DNA from: an uncultured Gammaproteobacteria bacterium
Lineage (GTDB): Bacteria > Pseudomonadota > Gammaproteobacteria > Eutrophobiales > Eutrophobiaceae
Length of the DNA stretch: 64,000 bases
Assembly (NCBI GenBank): GCA_943788815.1
Contig: CALSRS010000001.1
Span: 1,301,501 to 1,365,500, forward strand
Reading direction: 5' to 3'
Shown: one piece after another, positions 50,314-60,018 of the stretch
Position numbering within the stretch: the first letter of the stretch is position 1
Layout: each line of letters opens with the position of its first letter
The notes under the pieces: generated by a model
Databases searched by the model: none
Seen by the model: only the letters and a program-made list of their open reading frames with translations
Told to the model about the DNA's origin: nothing
Made by a program: the position numbers and the translations under genes

Positions 50314-52254
50314 TCAGGCAGGTTGGCAGACAACGTCAACCAATGCTGGCAGGCCTTGATCAACTATATTAGTAGCACGTTTGATAGCAGGTCCTACATC
50401 GTCCGGATTGGTAATTGGTCCCTCTGAGTAGACGCCAAACGACTGTGCAAGGGTTGCGAAATTTATGAATGGATCTTCAAAGACATTTCCGATCTTGGCA
50501 CCATCACCATCCGCACCGCGCTGTCTGCGAGTCGCCATGCGCTGAAGGTGCATCACTTCGCGATGATAGGCGCGGTTATTATGCATCACCATCAGTATTG
50601 GTATTTTATGATGTGCTGCAGTCCAGATGGCACCCGGCGCATACAGGGCATCACCATCTGGCTGAATCGATACCGAAAACCGGCCATGTTCACGATTTGC
50701 TAATGCCGCACCGATGGTTGCGGGCAGGTTATATCCAACACCCGCCCCTCCAGAGCCACCAATATGGTGATAATGCTGATTCATATCCCAAAGCCTTGAT
50801 GCAGAAGGCAGTCTCGAAACATAAGACCAATCGCGGTCCCTCATTACATCCCACAGTTCCATACTCACTCGGCTAATACTGACAGGGCTCTGGTTCCATC
50901 CGATGGCAGCAGCCTGTCTTGTCCCTTCCAGGATTTGTTGATGGGATTTTTTATAACGTTGCTCCCTGTCTTTTAGTTTAGACCGCATGGACCGAGGCAT
51001 TTGGTTTTTTACCTCTTCGACCAAATATTCCAGAGAAGTTTCTGCATCGCCAGTGATATCCAGATCTACTGGTTGAAAACGTTGAAAGGTCTGGTAATTG
51101 GATTTAACGAATAGGTCCTCAGAACTGATATTGATCAGTTTCACGTCGTCTTTTGCAACTCGTGATTCCGTCCTATGTACCAGATCACGCATGGCATTGA
51201 CGTTATTCCAGAGCCCGTTTTCTTCAAGACCCAGGATCACATCTGCCTGACGTACCAAACCTCGCCCCCCCTGACTAAGGTAATGTTGATTGGGGAAATT
51301 CATTCGACCGGTACCCGATACCGGTGCCTGTAATGCCTCCGCCAGTTCAACCAGAAGCTCCATACCTCTGGGTGTTCTGGAAGTCCTGCCAGCCAGAATA
51401 ACCGGATTCTCAGCAGTAACGAGTAATTTTGCGGCTTCCCGCAAGGCATTCATATCACCATGGGGTGGTTGGGGCATGTTGAACTTGGGAATTGTAGGTA
51501 CGTTGCCGTAAGTATCGGCCTCTTGTAAATGACCATCTAACTGAATCACAACTGGCCCCATGGGCGGTGTAACTGCTAACTTATATGCACGTACTGTAGA
51601 CTCGGCAAAATGCGTCAATGACAAAGGCGTATCATCCCACTTGATAAAATCTCTAACCAGTTTTACACAGTCAATGGCGGAATGTGACCATTCTGCACCA
51701 GGACGCCTGTGAGTCGCTTCCATATGATTACCTGCAAAGATAACCATGGGGGCACGGTCACAATAGGCGTTATAAATAGCCATAGAGGCATGTTGCAAAC
51801 CTACAGTGCCGTGACAGGCCACTGCCATAGGCTTGTATGCCACCTTGGCATATCCATGACACATTGCCGCAGCAGTTTCTTCATGTAAACATGTCAAAAA
51901 TTCAGGTTTACTATTTTCACCATAAGTGGTGATAGATTCTTGTAAGCCACGAAAACTGGAGCCGGGATTTGATGCGACGTAATCGATATCCAAATGCTTC
52001 ATGACATCGACCATGTAATCCGAACCGGCACTTTGGACAAAATAATGATTAGCCTGGTCTTCGGTATAACCCTCAGGGACAGATATCTCCATAGCCTCTG
52101 CATGACTGGTAGGCGGAACTGCAGCAACGGCATTTGCCGCTGGATTGGTACCAGCTGTTTGCGCACCAGCCTTACTAACTGCTAATCCTGATGCGGCGGC
52201 AGCCCCAACCCCTTTTAGAAATTCACGTCGTTTGGCCATAATTCCCCCTCTCAA
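50314..52254 (-). CDS. Tat-exported ThDP-dependent enzyme (acetolactate synthase/benzoylformate decarboxylase superfamily)
   Basis: 646 aa (start probably at 52239, MAKRREFLKG); Tat motif KRREFLKGVGAAAASG; catalytic-Glu region LTCLHEETAAAMCHGYAK; ThDP motif PDGDALYAPGAIWTAAHHKIPILMVMHNN. Confidence 0.85.
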   Translation of the reverse strand: MRGGIMAKRREFLKGVGAAAASGLAVSKAGAQTAGTNPAANAVAAVPPTSHAEAMEISVPEGYTEDQANHYFVQSAGSDYMVDVMKHLDIDYVASNPGSSFRGLQESITTYGENSKPEFLTCLHEETAAAMCHGYAKVAYKPMAVACHGTVGLQHASMAIYNAYCDRAPMVIFAGNHMEATHRRPGAEWSHSAIDCVKLVRDFIKWDDTPLSLTHFAESTVRAYKLAVTPPMGPVVIQLDGHLQEADTYGNVPTIPKFNMPQPPHGDMNALREAAKLLVTAENPVILAGRTSRTPRGMELLVELAEALQAPVSGTGRMNFPNQHYLSQGGRGLVRQADVILGLEENGLWNNVNAMRDLVHRTESRVAKDDVKLINISSEDLFVKSNYQTFQRFQPVDLDITGDAETSLEYLVEEVKNQMPRSMRSKLKDREQRYKKSHQQILEGTRQAAAIGWNQSPVSISRVSMELWDVMRDRDWSYVSRLPSASRLWDMNQHYHHIGGSGGAGVGYNLPATIGAALANREHGRFSVSIQPDGDALYAPGAIWTAAHHKIPILMVMHNNRAYHREVMHLQRMATRRQRGADGDGAKIGNVFEDPFINFATLAQSFGVYSEGPITNPDDVGPAIKRATNIVDQGLPALVDVVCQPA

Positions 52255-52354
52255 TTGTCCTGTATAAGTCCATTTCTAATGATAAAATCTAATGGTTCTA
52301 AACTACCCTCAAGATATCCAGATCTCAAGTGATATTTTGTGAAAATAATGCAAA

Positions 52355-52381
52355 AAAAACCGGGGACTAGCCCCGGTTTTT
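52355..52381 (-). terminator. intrinsic terminator, near-identical duplicate of the one at 46735
   Basis: AAAAACCGGGG-ACTAG-CCCCGGTTTTT with A8 on the left side. Confidence 0.85.
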
Positions 52382-52402
52382 AAACTCAAACTTCTAGATT
52401 AG

Positions 52403-55195
52403 CTACCGAAAGTTATATCGGAAGTTGACACCATAAGTACGAAACTGATTAGGTGACATCTGAGATGAATTATACCCATCTTGCTCTACGTCAAAATCAG
52501 CATGATACGTAGGTCTGGCCTCTAAGAAATTACGTACAAATGCAGAGATCTCCCAGGTTTCCTCAGTATCACTTAAGCCTACCGTGATGTTCATATCTTC
52601 ATGACTATCAAACTTGTTAGTCTTGGTAAAGGCATTGACATCAGTGACATAACCATCGGAGACATAACCCTTAAAGTTAGAGGAAACCTTATAGTTATCC
52701 CCTAATGGCATCCAGTAATCCAGGGTCAGGACAAACTTCCAGTCCGGGGTCTTGGCCGTTTCCTCGCCACCTCTGTCGATGAGAAAATCACCGTCATCGG
52801 TTTCAAAACAGTTGGATCTGGATGTACCAATATCACGTTCTTCCTGCTCTGTACAACCACCGATATAGTCAATGAACTCACCGTCCATGAATGCTCCTGC
52901 AAGGCTAGCAGTCAATTGGTCAGTTGCGGCATAATTAAAATTAAACTCCACCCCGCGTACCCGCTGTGTACCCGCATTGGTATTTAAAAATGGATCGGTC
53001 GGATCACCTGTGGCAACTGTAGTTTGCAGGTCAAAGAATTTCGTCTGGAATAAACCGATATCATATCGAGCCCGGCCATCCCACAGGCTACCCTTGGCAC
53101 CCAGTTCATAGGTCTTTGCTGTTTCTGGCAAAAAGCCAAATCCATCAGCATCGGAGTTAAGAGTAGTAACACCGGTATCAAAGCCCCCAGCCTTAAAGGC
53201 CTCTGCCCAGCGAGCATATACGGAGTGATTATCCGTCAGCTTGTAGCGTAGGGTCACAGTGGGATCAAACTCTGAGGAGTTGAATACCCCATCCCCATTA
53301 GGATTCGATCGCGTGCTGGTTGGTGTCCAGGGAACACGTCGTAGTCCACTACCGTCTCTGGGTCCACCCAGAGTATTAGTAACACGGTTTGGATAGACAT
53401 AGGCCCCAATTGCATGGGCACGAGGACTACGCCAGTTGGGTGGAGTATCCCTTCCATCACTACCAGAACCAAAATCCAGTATCCAGAGATTGCTTTCATC
53501 TGCGCCGGGAAGAAGAACATCTACCTGGTCTGCGGTCAATTGAACGCCCATGGGATGTGTTGGACAGGTAGCTGAGAAATCACCGCCACCAGTGTCCTCA
53601 GTACCACCCGCACGGCTGCCGCCACTATCCGATGCACACGGTCTGGAATCAAAGACCCACTGCCCGGCAACGCCTGCAATGGCACCTGTTTTATCCAAAT
53701 CCACGTAACGGCCACCTAGATCAATTGCAGCCCGATCATCAAGGAAATTAAAAGTCACAGAAGCAAATACCGTCTTCCACTCTTGATCTTCTGCAACTAT
53801 GTCATTGGATCGTATTCCTCTGTATGTCTGTGGTCGAACGCTGTTTGAGCTAATATCATAGTCCGTCGCCTGCCAGAAGAAACCCACCATCCACTCTATC
53901 ATCCCACCTGAGGGTGATGTAACACGCAGTTCAGTACTATATTGGTCGTATATCTCAACACGGTTCTGCCAGTTCAACAAAAACGGTGAGTTAGAATTAT
54001 CACGGGTATTAATGCGCTTGTATTCACTGTAACCCGACAGGGAGTTGATCTCGATTCCATTATCCATGGTATAGGTCATATCCAGATAACCGGTCGTAGA
54101 ATCAGTTTTATCGATACCACGAGTTCCATAAGGACTGCCCCACGTCCCACCAGACTGATCCCAAAGATGTTGATTCCATGCAGCAACTGCTTCACGTGCA
54201 TCAATTGCACCTGTATTGGAGTCTTCCTCACGGACATTCAGAGGTGGTGCATACCAGGGACCACCATTACTAATACCTTTATTGGACCCGAAACAATTAC
54301 TGTCTATGTTGACATCCTGGTTCCAGTCTTCTCCCAGTGGTGCAGGCCGGAAAACGGAGTTTTCCTGCCCTTCATCACCTGCTCTGGAGATATCATTTCT
54401 TCCATAAATAAGGGGACCACCAGTAAGACAAACATGGGTCGCCTCGGGAAATTTTTCGTAACCAGACGCCTCAAACTTCAACCTGGCCTCAAAATTATCA
54501 GTGGGGGTCCATTGCAGAATGACACGACCGCCCAAATTTTCATAATCACCAATCTTTTGGCCTGAAACAACGTCTCGCATGAAACCTTCTGTGGTCTCAT
54601 ACTTGGTTGCGACTCGAATACCGAGGGTATCTGTGATTGGGCCACCAATGGCAGCTTCGAATACACCTTTGGCGTTATTACCGTATTCAGCATCCACATA
54701 GCCTTCCCAGGTATCTGTTGGGCGTGCGCTTTGAATATTAAACGCACCGGCGGTAGCACTCATACCAAAGAATACTGGTTGGGGTCCTTTCAGTACTTCG
54801 ACACGATCCAGATCCATAAACGCAGTCTTTACCTGTGCAGGACGACCATAATGAAGGCCATCGATAAAGATCGGGACGGCCTGTTCGACTGTGAGGGCAT
54901 TACCGGACGAACCAAAGCCACGCACTGTCCGCTCTGTAGACAAGAAGCCTTCGTCATTAACGAGTACAGTAGTAGAAAAGTTTGCCAGGTCATCTAGATT
55001 CCTATAACCCTGTTTCTGCAATTCAGCACCACTGAATGCCTCTATGGAAATAGGTACCTCTTGTAAAGTCTGGGTACGACGCTGCGCCGTGACCACAACT
55101 TCCTCAAGCATCTGGGCTGATACCAGCACCGGACTAAAGAATAATGTTGATAGAACAGCACCAAGAACTGTTCGGGATATAGTTTTACTGGACAT
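52403..55195 (-). CDS. TonB-dependent receptor, close paralogue of 46780-49560
   Basis: 930 aa; LEEVVVTAQRRTQTLQEVPISIEAFSGAELQKQGYRNLDDLANFS; long near-identical stretches with the 46780 product. Confidence 0.95.
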   Translation of the reverse strand: MSSKTISRTVLGAVLSTLFFSPVLVSAQMLEEVVVTAQRRTQTLQEVPISIEAFSGAELQKQGYRNLDDLANFSTTVLVNDEGFLSTERTVRGFGSSGNALTVEQAVPIFIDGLHYGRPAQVKTAFMDLDRVEVLKGPQPVFFGMSATAGAFNIQSARPTDTWEGYVDAEYGNNAKGVFEAAIGGPITDTLGIRVATKYETTEGFMRDVVSGQKIGDYENLGGRVILQWTPTDNFEARLKFEASGYEKFPEATHVCLTGGPLIYGRNDISRAGDEGQENSVFRPAPLGEDWNQDVNIDSNCFGSNKGISNGGPWYAPPLNVREEDSNTGAIDAREAVAAWNQHLWDQSGGTWGSPYGTRGIDKTDSTTGYLDMTYTMDNGIEINSLSGYSEYKRINTRDNSNSPFLLNWQNRVEIYDQYSTELRVTSPSGGMIEWMVGFFWQATDYDISSNSVRPQTYRGIRSNDIVAEDQEWKTVFASVTFNFLDDRAAIDLGGRYVDLDKTGAIAGVAGQWVFDSRPCASDSGGSRAGGTEDTGGGDFSATCPTHPMGVQLTADQVDVLLPGADESNLWILDFGSGSDGRDTPPNWRSPRAHAIGAYVYPNRVTNTLGGPRDGSGLRRVPWTPTSTRSNPNGDGVFNSSEFDPTVTLRYKLTDNHSVYARWAEAFKAGGFDTGVTTLNSDADGFGFLPETAKTYELGAKGSLWDGRARYDIGLFQTKFFDLQTTVATGDPTDPFLNTNAGTQRVRGVEFNFNYAATDQLTASLAGAFMDGEFIDYIGGCTEQEERDIGTSRSNCFETDDGDFLIDRGGEETAKTPDWKFVLTLDYWMPLGDNYKVSSNFKGYVSDGYVTDVNAFTKTNKFDSHEDMNITVGLSDTEETWEISAFVRNFLEARPTYHADFDVEQDGYNSSQMSPNQFRTYGVNFRYNFR

Positions 55196-55465
55196 ATAAC
55201 TGACCTCTTAAGTAGTAATTCGGCAATACAATGGATATATATTTATGTACATATTATATAACATTGTTTTATTAACACTACATAATTTGTAATAATATTA
55301 CTATGTTGTTTATTTAGTACTCTAAGTAAATCAATCTTTGAGTTGACGTCCTGAATAATATTTTACGAAAAAGATTTATTGCCAATAGTCTGATAAAAAG
55401 CATCATATTTTGCCAAAACAAAATGATTAATGAATGACTAACATATAAGGAATGCTAAATAAAAC

Positions 55466-55500
55466 AGAGATACCGGTAATAAATTATCACCGGTATCTCT
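55466..55500 (-). terminator. intrinsic-terminator-like hairpin downstream of the ThDP enzyme
   Basis: AGAGATACCGGT-loop-ACCGGTATCTCT (12 bp arms) with AAAA on the left side. Confidence 0.7.
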
Positions 55501-55541
55501 TAGAGTACTAAATGAATGGAATAAAATGAGGTTGAAAGATT

Positions 55542-57437
55542 TTAAACCTTGCGCGTCCTTTGCTCTGCCAGTGAGAACTTCTGGTAATCCGTTACTTCAG
55601 CTCCTACACCCAGTGTTCTGATATGAACGTCAAGCATAAACGGCCGACCGTCAGCCAGGGTTCGCAAACCTTTCCTGATAGCACCTTTCAATTGATTCGA
55701 ATTTTGCACCACGGCCCCATCTATATTGTAGGCGGCAGCCAAATGAGTAAAATCTACCCTTGGATTTCCTAGATAAGAAACATAATCCCGATTGGCCTGA
55801 CCTGCAGGTCCCATACGTCCCATAATCTGCCAGCGGGTTTCTTCGTAGGTACCATTATTAAAGACCACTATCATCACAGGGATGTCATATCGGGACATGG
55901 TCCACAGGGAATCATTTTGACCAAACAAGTAACCACCATCACCCTGTAAGGCAATAACCTGCCTGTTGGGCAACGCCAATTTCACACCGGCAGATGCACC
56001 TACGCCCCAACCCAGTGCCCTGCCTTCGGTACGACCAATCTTCATCATGGCATCATCTGCAAAGGGAAACATACCCAGAGATTTATATTCCGTGCCTTGT
56101 TCTTCAACAATAACCGCATCGGGTTCCAGTTGCTGACGTAATTCATAGGCCAGACGCTGCCAGGGAACAGGTGATCCTTTACTCAATCTTCCTGCGTTCA
56201 ATCTGGATTCCTGCCAGGCGGTCGTCAGTCCACCGGCCACACGCATGCGTTCCTCTGCCAATTGTTTAAGCTGGTTTGTGTTCGCCAGACTCTTGATGGC
56301 CTCAATTAAATCTTTAGCAATCTCATTGATATTACCCACCAGATTTGCCACGGTTGGGGAGTTTCTACCAACCGTATCCATATCCACACTGGCATGAATT
56401 TCTTTGACGGGGTTGGTACGACCGAATCCACCGGGTTCCTGTCTTGCGCCGAAGTTCAGGTAAAGATCAAAAGGTTGCTGGTATTCCCGCAGGTATGCCC
56501 CAAGATTATGATCTTCTCCCAACCATAAAGGATGGGTATTTGGGAAATCAGCAAAAATACTCCGATGTTGAATAACTGGTATACCAACGAGTTCACAGAG
56601 TTCAACCACTGCTGCACGGGCCTCACACTGACCAACTTCTGGACCAACTTTCATTAAGGGGGATTTTGCGCTCAAAATCACTTTGGCTGCGCGCTCAACT
56701 TCAGAGGTATCAGGACGAAGATCCATCGCGACGTTCAGTGCCTCTCCTGAGAAGATCGCGCCTTTGGTCTTCTTATACATGATATCCCTGGGAATACGTA
56801 GTGCTGTTGGACCTCCTGGTAAAACGCCGGCAACTTTATAGGCGCGACGCACCCACTCAGCCAGCCTTTCCGAATGATGTGCCTCCCAACGCCACTTGGT
56901 ATAAAACCTTACCGCCTCTATCCAGTTGTCTATATCCTCATGGCTATCTGTACCTTCCCTGTCTGAATTGGAATGGTCACTCATGATAACCAATCCCGTA
57001 CGGTCCTTCATGGCGTTATACATATTTGAGGTGGAATGCGGCAAACCTACCCGGCTGTACATACAGAATGATGGCTTCTTGGTAACCTTTGCATAGCCAT
57101 CAGCAATAGCGACAACCTGACCTTCATGGGTTGCCTGAATCAACTGCATGTCAGTTCGCCCGACCAGTGAGTCTGAAAAGGGGCCGAGACCTGAACCATT
57201 TGAGCAAAACAGATATTTAGTACCTGTTTCGACCATTTGTTCCATCATCAAATCTGCACCTGTTCCTTCCACGGTACGAACATAATTCTTGGGCAATTCT
57301 GCACCCGGTATAAAAGGCTCGACAGCTGCCAATGCAGACTTCGCCGCAGTGGCACTGTAGCTGGCCGCTGCCATACCTGCCAGAAAACTACGGCGGGATA
57401 TCTTTGCATTTACAAGATCGTTAACTAATTCTCGCAT
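55542..57437 (-). CDS. Tat-exported ThDP-dependent enzyme (acetolactate synthase superfamily)
   Basis: 631 aa; Tat motif SRRSFLAGMAAASYSATAAKSALA; catalytic-Glu region LIQATHEGQVVAIADGYAK; ThDP motif LQGDGGYLFGQNDSLWTMSRYDIPVMIVVFNN. Confidence 0.85.
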   Translation of the reverse strand: MRELVNDLVNAKISRRSFLAGMAAASYSATAAKSALAAVEPFIPGAELPKNYVRTVEGTGADLMMEQMVETGTKYLFCSNGSGLGPFSDSLVGRTDMQLIQATHEGQVVAIADGYAKVTKKPSFCMYSRVGLPHSTSNMYNAMKDRTGLVIMSDHSNSDREGTDSHEDIDNWIEAVRFYTKWRWEAHHSERLAEWVRRAYKVAGVLPGGPTALRIPRDIMYKKTKGAIFSGEALNVAMDLRPDTSEVERAAKVILSAKSPLMKVGPEVGQCEARAAVVELCELVGIPVIQHRSIFADFPNTHPLWLGEDHNLGAYLREYQQPFDLYLNFGARQEPGGFGRTNPVKEIHASVDMDTVGRNSPTVANLVGNINEIAKDLIEAIKSLANTNQLKQLAEERMRVAGGLTTAWQESRLNAGRLSKGSPVPWQRLAYELRQQLEPDAVIVEEQGTEYKSLGMFPFADDAMMKIGRTEGRALGWGVGASAGVKLALPNRQVIALQGDGGYLFGQNDSLWTMSRYDIPVMIVVFNNGTYEETRWQIMGRMGPAGQANRDYVSYLGNPRVDFTHLAAAYNIDGAVVQNSNQLKGAIRKGLRTLADGRPFMLDVHIRTLGVGAEVTDYQKFSLAEQRTRKV

Positions 57438-57474
57438 TTTAATTCCCCTAACTAATTCTATTTAATAATTCAGA

Positions 57475-57768
57475 TTACTTTGTTGAAAAATTGTCTGCTA
57501 AATAATCGATGATGTCCTGCATATCTTCCGGCTTGACAGGCGCGCCTCTGGCCACCATTTCATAAACATAAAATTCCCAGTCATCTGCAGACATTTTGTT
57601 GGATGGACTAAGAATATTATCCAGACCATGACAGGCAGAACAGGCCATAATTACCTTGTCCCGATGCTCACTTTCAGGAAACCCCTGAGCCTGAGATTGC
57701 CCATGCAGACTGAATAGCACAATAAATATAAATGTAAATTTAAAGAAAACGGCATTAAGAAATTTCAT
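57475..57768 (-). CDS. small c-type cytochrome
   Basis: 97 aa; signal peptide ending SQAQG, haem motif CSACHGLDN. Confidence 0.8.
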   Translation of the reverse strand: MKFLNAVFFKFTFIFIVLFSLHGQSQAQGFPESEHRDKVIMACSACHGLDNILSPSNKMSADDWEFYVYEMVARGAPVKPEDMQDIIDYLADNFSTK

Positions 57769-57877
57769 TAATCCTCCTGGCTAATGCAAATTTATAGTTA
57801 TTATTGATGAGAAGATAATACGCTAGCACACTCTAGTCTACCAGTACTTGAATATTGCTAAATTAATTCACAAAAAA

Positions 57878-58465
57878 CTATTCTTCAAACCGCCTGGCCA
57901 ACGGACTGCGTAGTCGCTCAGGAAAGGTCTTAATTTGCCTTTTTTGGTATTCATCTGATAGTAGTTGTTTAAAACTCCTATCATTATCATTACCTTCCAA
58001 CTCTTTTTTAATTTGAGTTATTAATTTTGATATTATCTGTCTTTCTTTCACGTAGTTTTTAAAAATTTGTTCATCCACTATGCCCAGTTTAGACATAGTT
58101 CGACTACTAAATTCCGAAAATCCCAATTCCTGAATTGTGCTATTTATTCCGGTCATTATTTCTTCGTCTGATATGCTAATTCCTCTCTCAACAGACATGG
58201 TCAGCAATATCATTTCATTCGCCCTTTGACTGAGATATTGATGTTGCATAGTCATTATCTCCTGCTGGTTCTTAACTGGCACACCATTTTGCACTGCGTT
58301 TAGAACCATGTTTAATTCAAATTCCAGTTCGAACTGCCTGCGAGTCAATTCAAGCTCACCATATTGGATGACGACTGGATTTTGGGGGCCGGTTGTCTGC
58401 GAAATTACAGGGCTAATAAAACCTATAAGAATAAGACAGGAAAGCGTAATCAATATTTTATGCAT
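57878..58465 (-). CDS. SurA-N-like periplasmic chaperone-type protein without a PPIase domain
   Basis: 195 aa with signal peptide; helical region resembling SurA/PpiC N-domains (LTRRQFELEFELNMVLNAVQ, ISISDEEIMTGINSTIQELGFSE); no parvulin domain visible. Confidence 0.4.
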   Translation of the reverse strand: MHKILITLSCLILIGFISPVISQTTGPQNPVVIQYGELELTRRQFELEFELNMVLNAVQNGVPVKNQQEIMTMQHQYLSQRANEMILLTMSVERGISISDEEIMTGINSTIQELGFSEFSSRTMSKLGIVDEQIFKNYVKERQIISKLITQIKKELEGNDNDRSFKQLLSDEYQKRQIKTFPERLRSPLARRFEE

Positions 58466-58592
58466 TTAGAAATCTATAAATTTAATAAAACGAGTGTATT
58501 CGTGTTACGAATTTTTAACTATAGGCTGGAGTCATGCTTTGGTGGGAATGACAGACGATCAAACTACTCATGAGTAGCAATAATAATCTCAG

Positions 58593-59993
58593 CTAACGCC
58601 TGACTGGACTATAGCCTGGATCTTGATAAACCACCTTATCTGCCTGAATAGTAAGAGCCACCTTATTATCGTGAATTTCTCTGTCAGGTCCTGATAGAAA
58701 TGGCTTGTCAGTCACAATGAAATCAGCAAACTTACCCACTTCCAGGCTACCCACTTTGGACTCTGCATAGAGAAACTCTGCAGATCGATAAGTGAATAAT
58801 TTAAGCGCAACGACCCTGTCCACACTTTGTTCTGGTGTAAACATTTCACCCTCATGATCACCACGTAATAATGTTCTGTTTACAAAGACATCCAAATCCA
58901 TGAAGTAAGTCGGTTCATGACTTTCACCCACCACATTTACCCCATTATCAATCAAGGTCTTGATTGGACCAAGAAAATTAAAGCAGTCTTCTACATAATT
59001 TTGCCTGCAATTGTCAGGTTCAATTTCCAATGAACGTCCTAGTGCAATAGGTAGAAAAAGATTGTATTTCAATGCCGCTGCCATGATGTCATCAACAGCA
59101 CCTAACATGGTGCCATGTGCAAAACCATGACGAGATGATCGTACAAAATCCAGTGTCAGGTACTTGGGATTGGCAGCCATGTGGCCTTCCAGCTTTTGAA
59201 CAAATAACCGAATTGCATGACTACCCACTCCATGTACACCTGCAAACCGCCACCCTGAACGAACGCCTCTCATCAATGCCTGTACTGTCGGCGCATTGAA
59301 ATCAGGACAAATCTCCAGTATCTCTTTTACCTGAGATTCTTCCACACCAGGTTTAACCGCCAGATCATCTCCCATACAACCGCGGTTTGGAGCATCCCAG
59401 TCACCCTCGGCGCTCATGCCATGCAACCAGAACCAGGGGTTGGATTCAATAGTTTCCCACATGGCCCCCCGGTGCTCATAAAATCCGGAGGCTGCAGATG
59501 TAGGTATGGCTTGACGTGCGAGGTCCCAGCTAAATGCAAACCGAAGAGGTAAGCGTCCTTCCTCTCTGAGCATATAGTTATAGGCTGTTACCTGTGAATT
59601 GGTATTTAATCGGGAACCAAAGGTTGTCATTCCTTTTGGGTGATATTCTTTTTCAACCAGCATTTTAAAACCGTCACCGTATTGCGCGGGTGTTGGCTGC
59701 TCCCTGAGTAATTGCGCCAGATGCGAACGCAAGGGACTTTGTGTAATCAGACCCCTCTCTCCGGGATTTTCCATACCACGTGCCTGATTATTGACAGACT
59801 CCACCAGGTCAGGCCACATCTCCAGCACCTTGTCCATGGCGAACTGATTGAATAACAACGCGCGGTGTGCCGCCTGAGATGTTTGAGTGCTAATTAAGAA
59901 TATTAATAGAATCAGGCTGAGTTGTTTTAGAGCAATTTTTTTCATTTCAATTATCCCGAAGCTTTTGAGTTTCTGCACTTCTTTACCAGCCAT
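58593..59993 (-). CDS. N-terminally truncated amidohydrolase paralogue with its own signal peptide (array member 1)
   Basis: 466 aa (alternative start at 59945, MKKIALKQ); signal peptide runs directly into AAHRALLFNQFAMDK; HGVGSHAI, FAHGTM, SLEVGKFADFIVTDKP; no HxH near the N-terminus. Confidence 0.8.
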   Translation of the reverse strand: MAGKEVQKLKSFGIIEMKKIALKQLSLILLIFLISTQTSQAAHRALLFNQFAMDKVLEMWPDLVESVNNQARGMENPGERGLITQSPLRSHLAQLLREQPTPAQYGDGFKMLVEKEYHPKGMTTFGSRLNTNSQVTAYNYMLREEGRLPLRFAFSWDLARQAIPTSAASGFYEHRGAMWETIESNPWFWLHGMSAEGDWDAPNRGCMGDDLAVKPGVEESQVKEILEICPDFNAPTVQALMRGVRSGWRFAGVHGVGSHAIRLFVQKLEGHMAANPKYLTLDFVRSSRHGFAHGTMLGAVDDIMAAALKYNLFLPIALGRSLEIEPDNCRQNYVEDCFNFLGPIKTLIDNGVNVVGESHEPTYFMDLDVFVNRTLLRGDHEGEMFTPEQSVDRVVALKLFTYRSAEFLYAESKVGSLEVGKFADFIVTDKPFLSGPDREIHDNKVALTIQADKVVYQDPGYSPVRR

Positions 59994-60018
59994 ACCCTGA
60001 TATAGGTAATCAATTATA

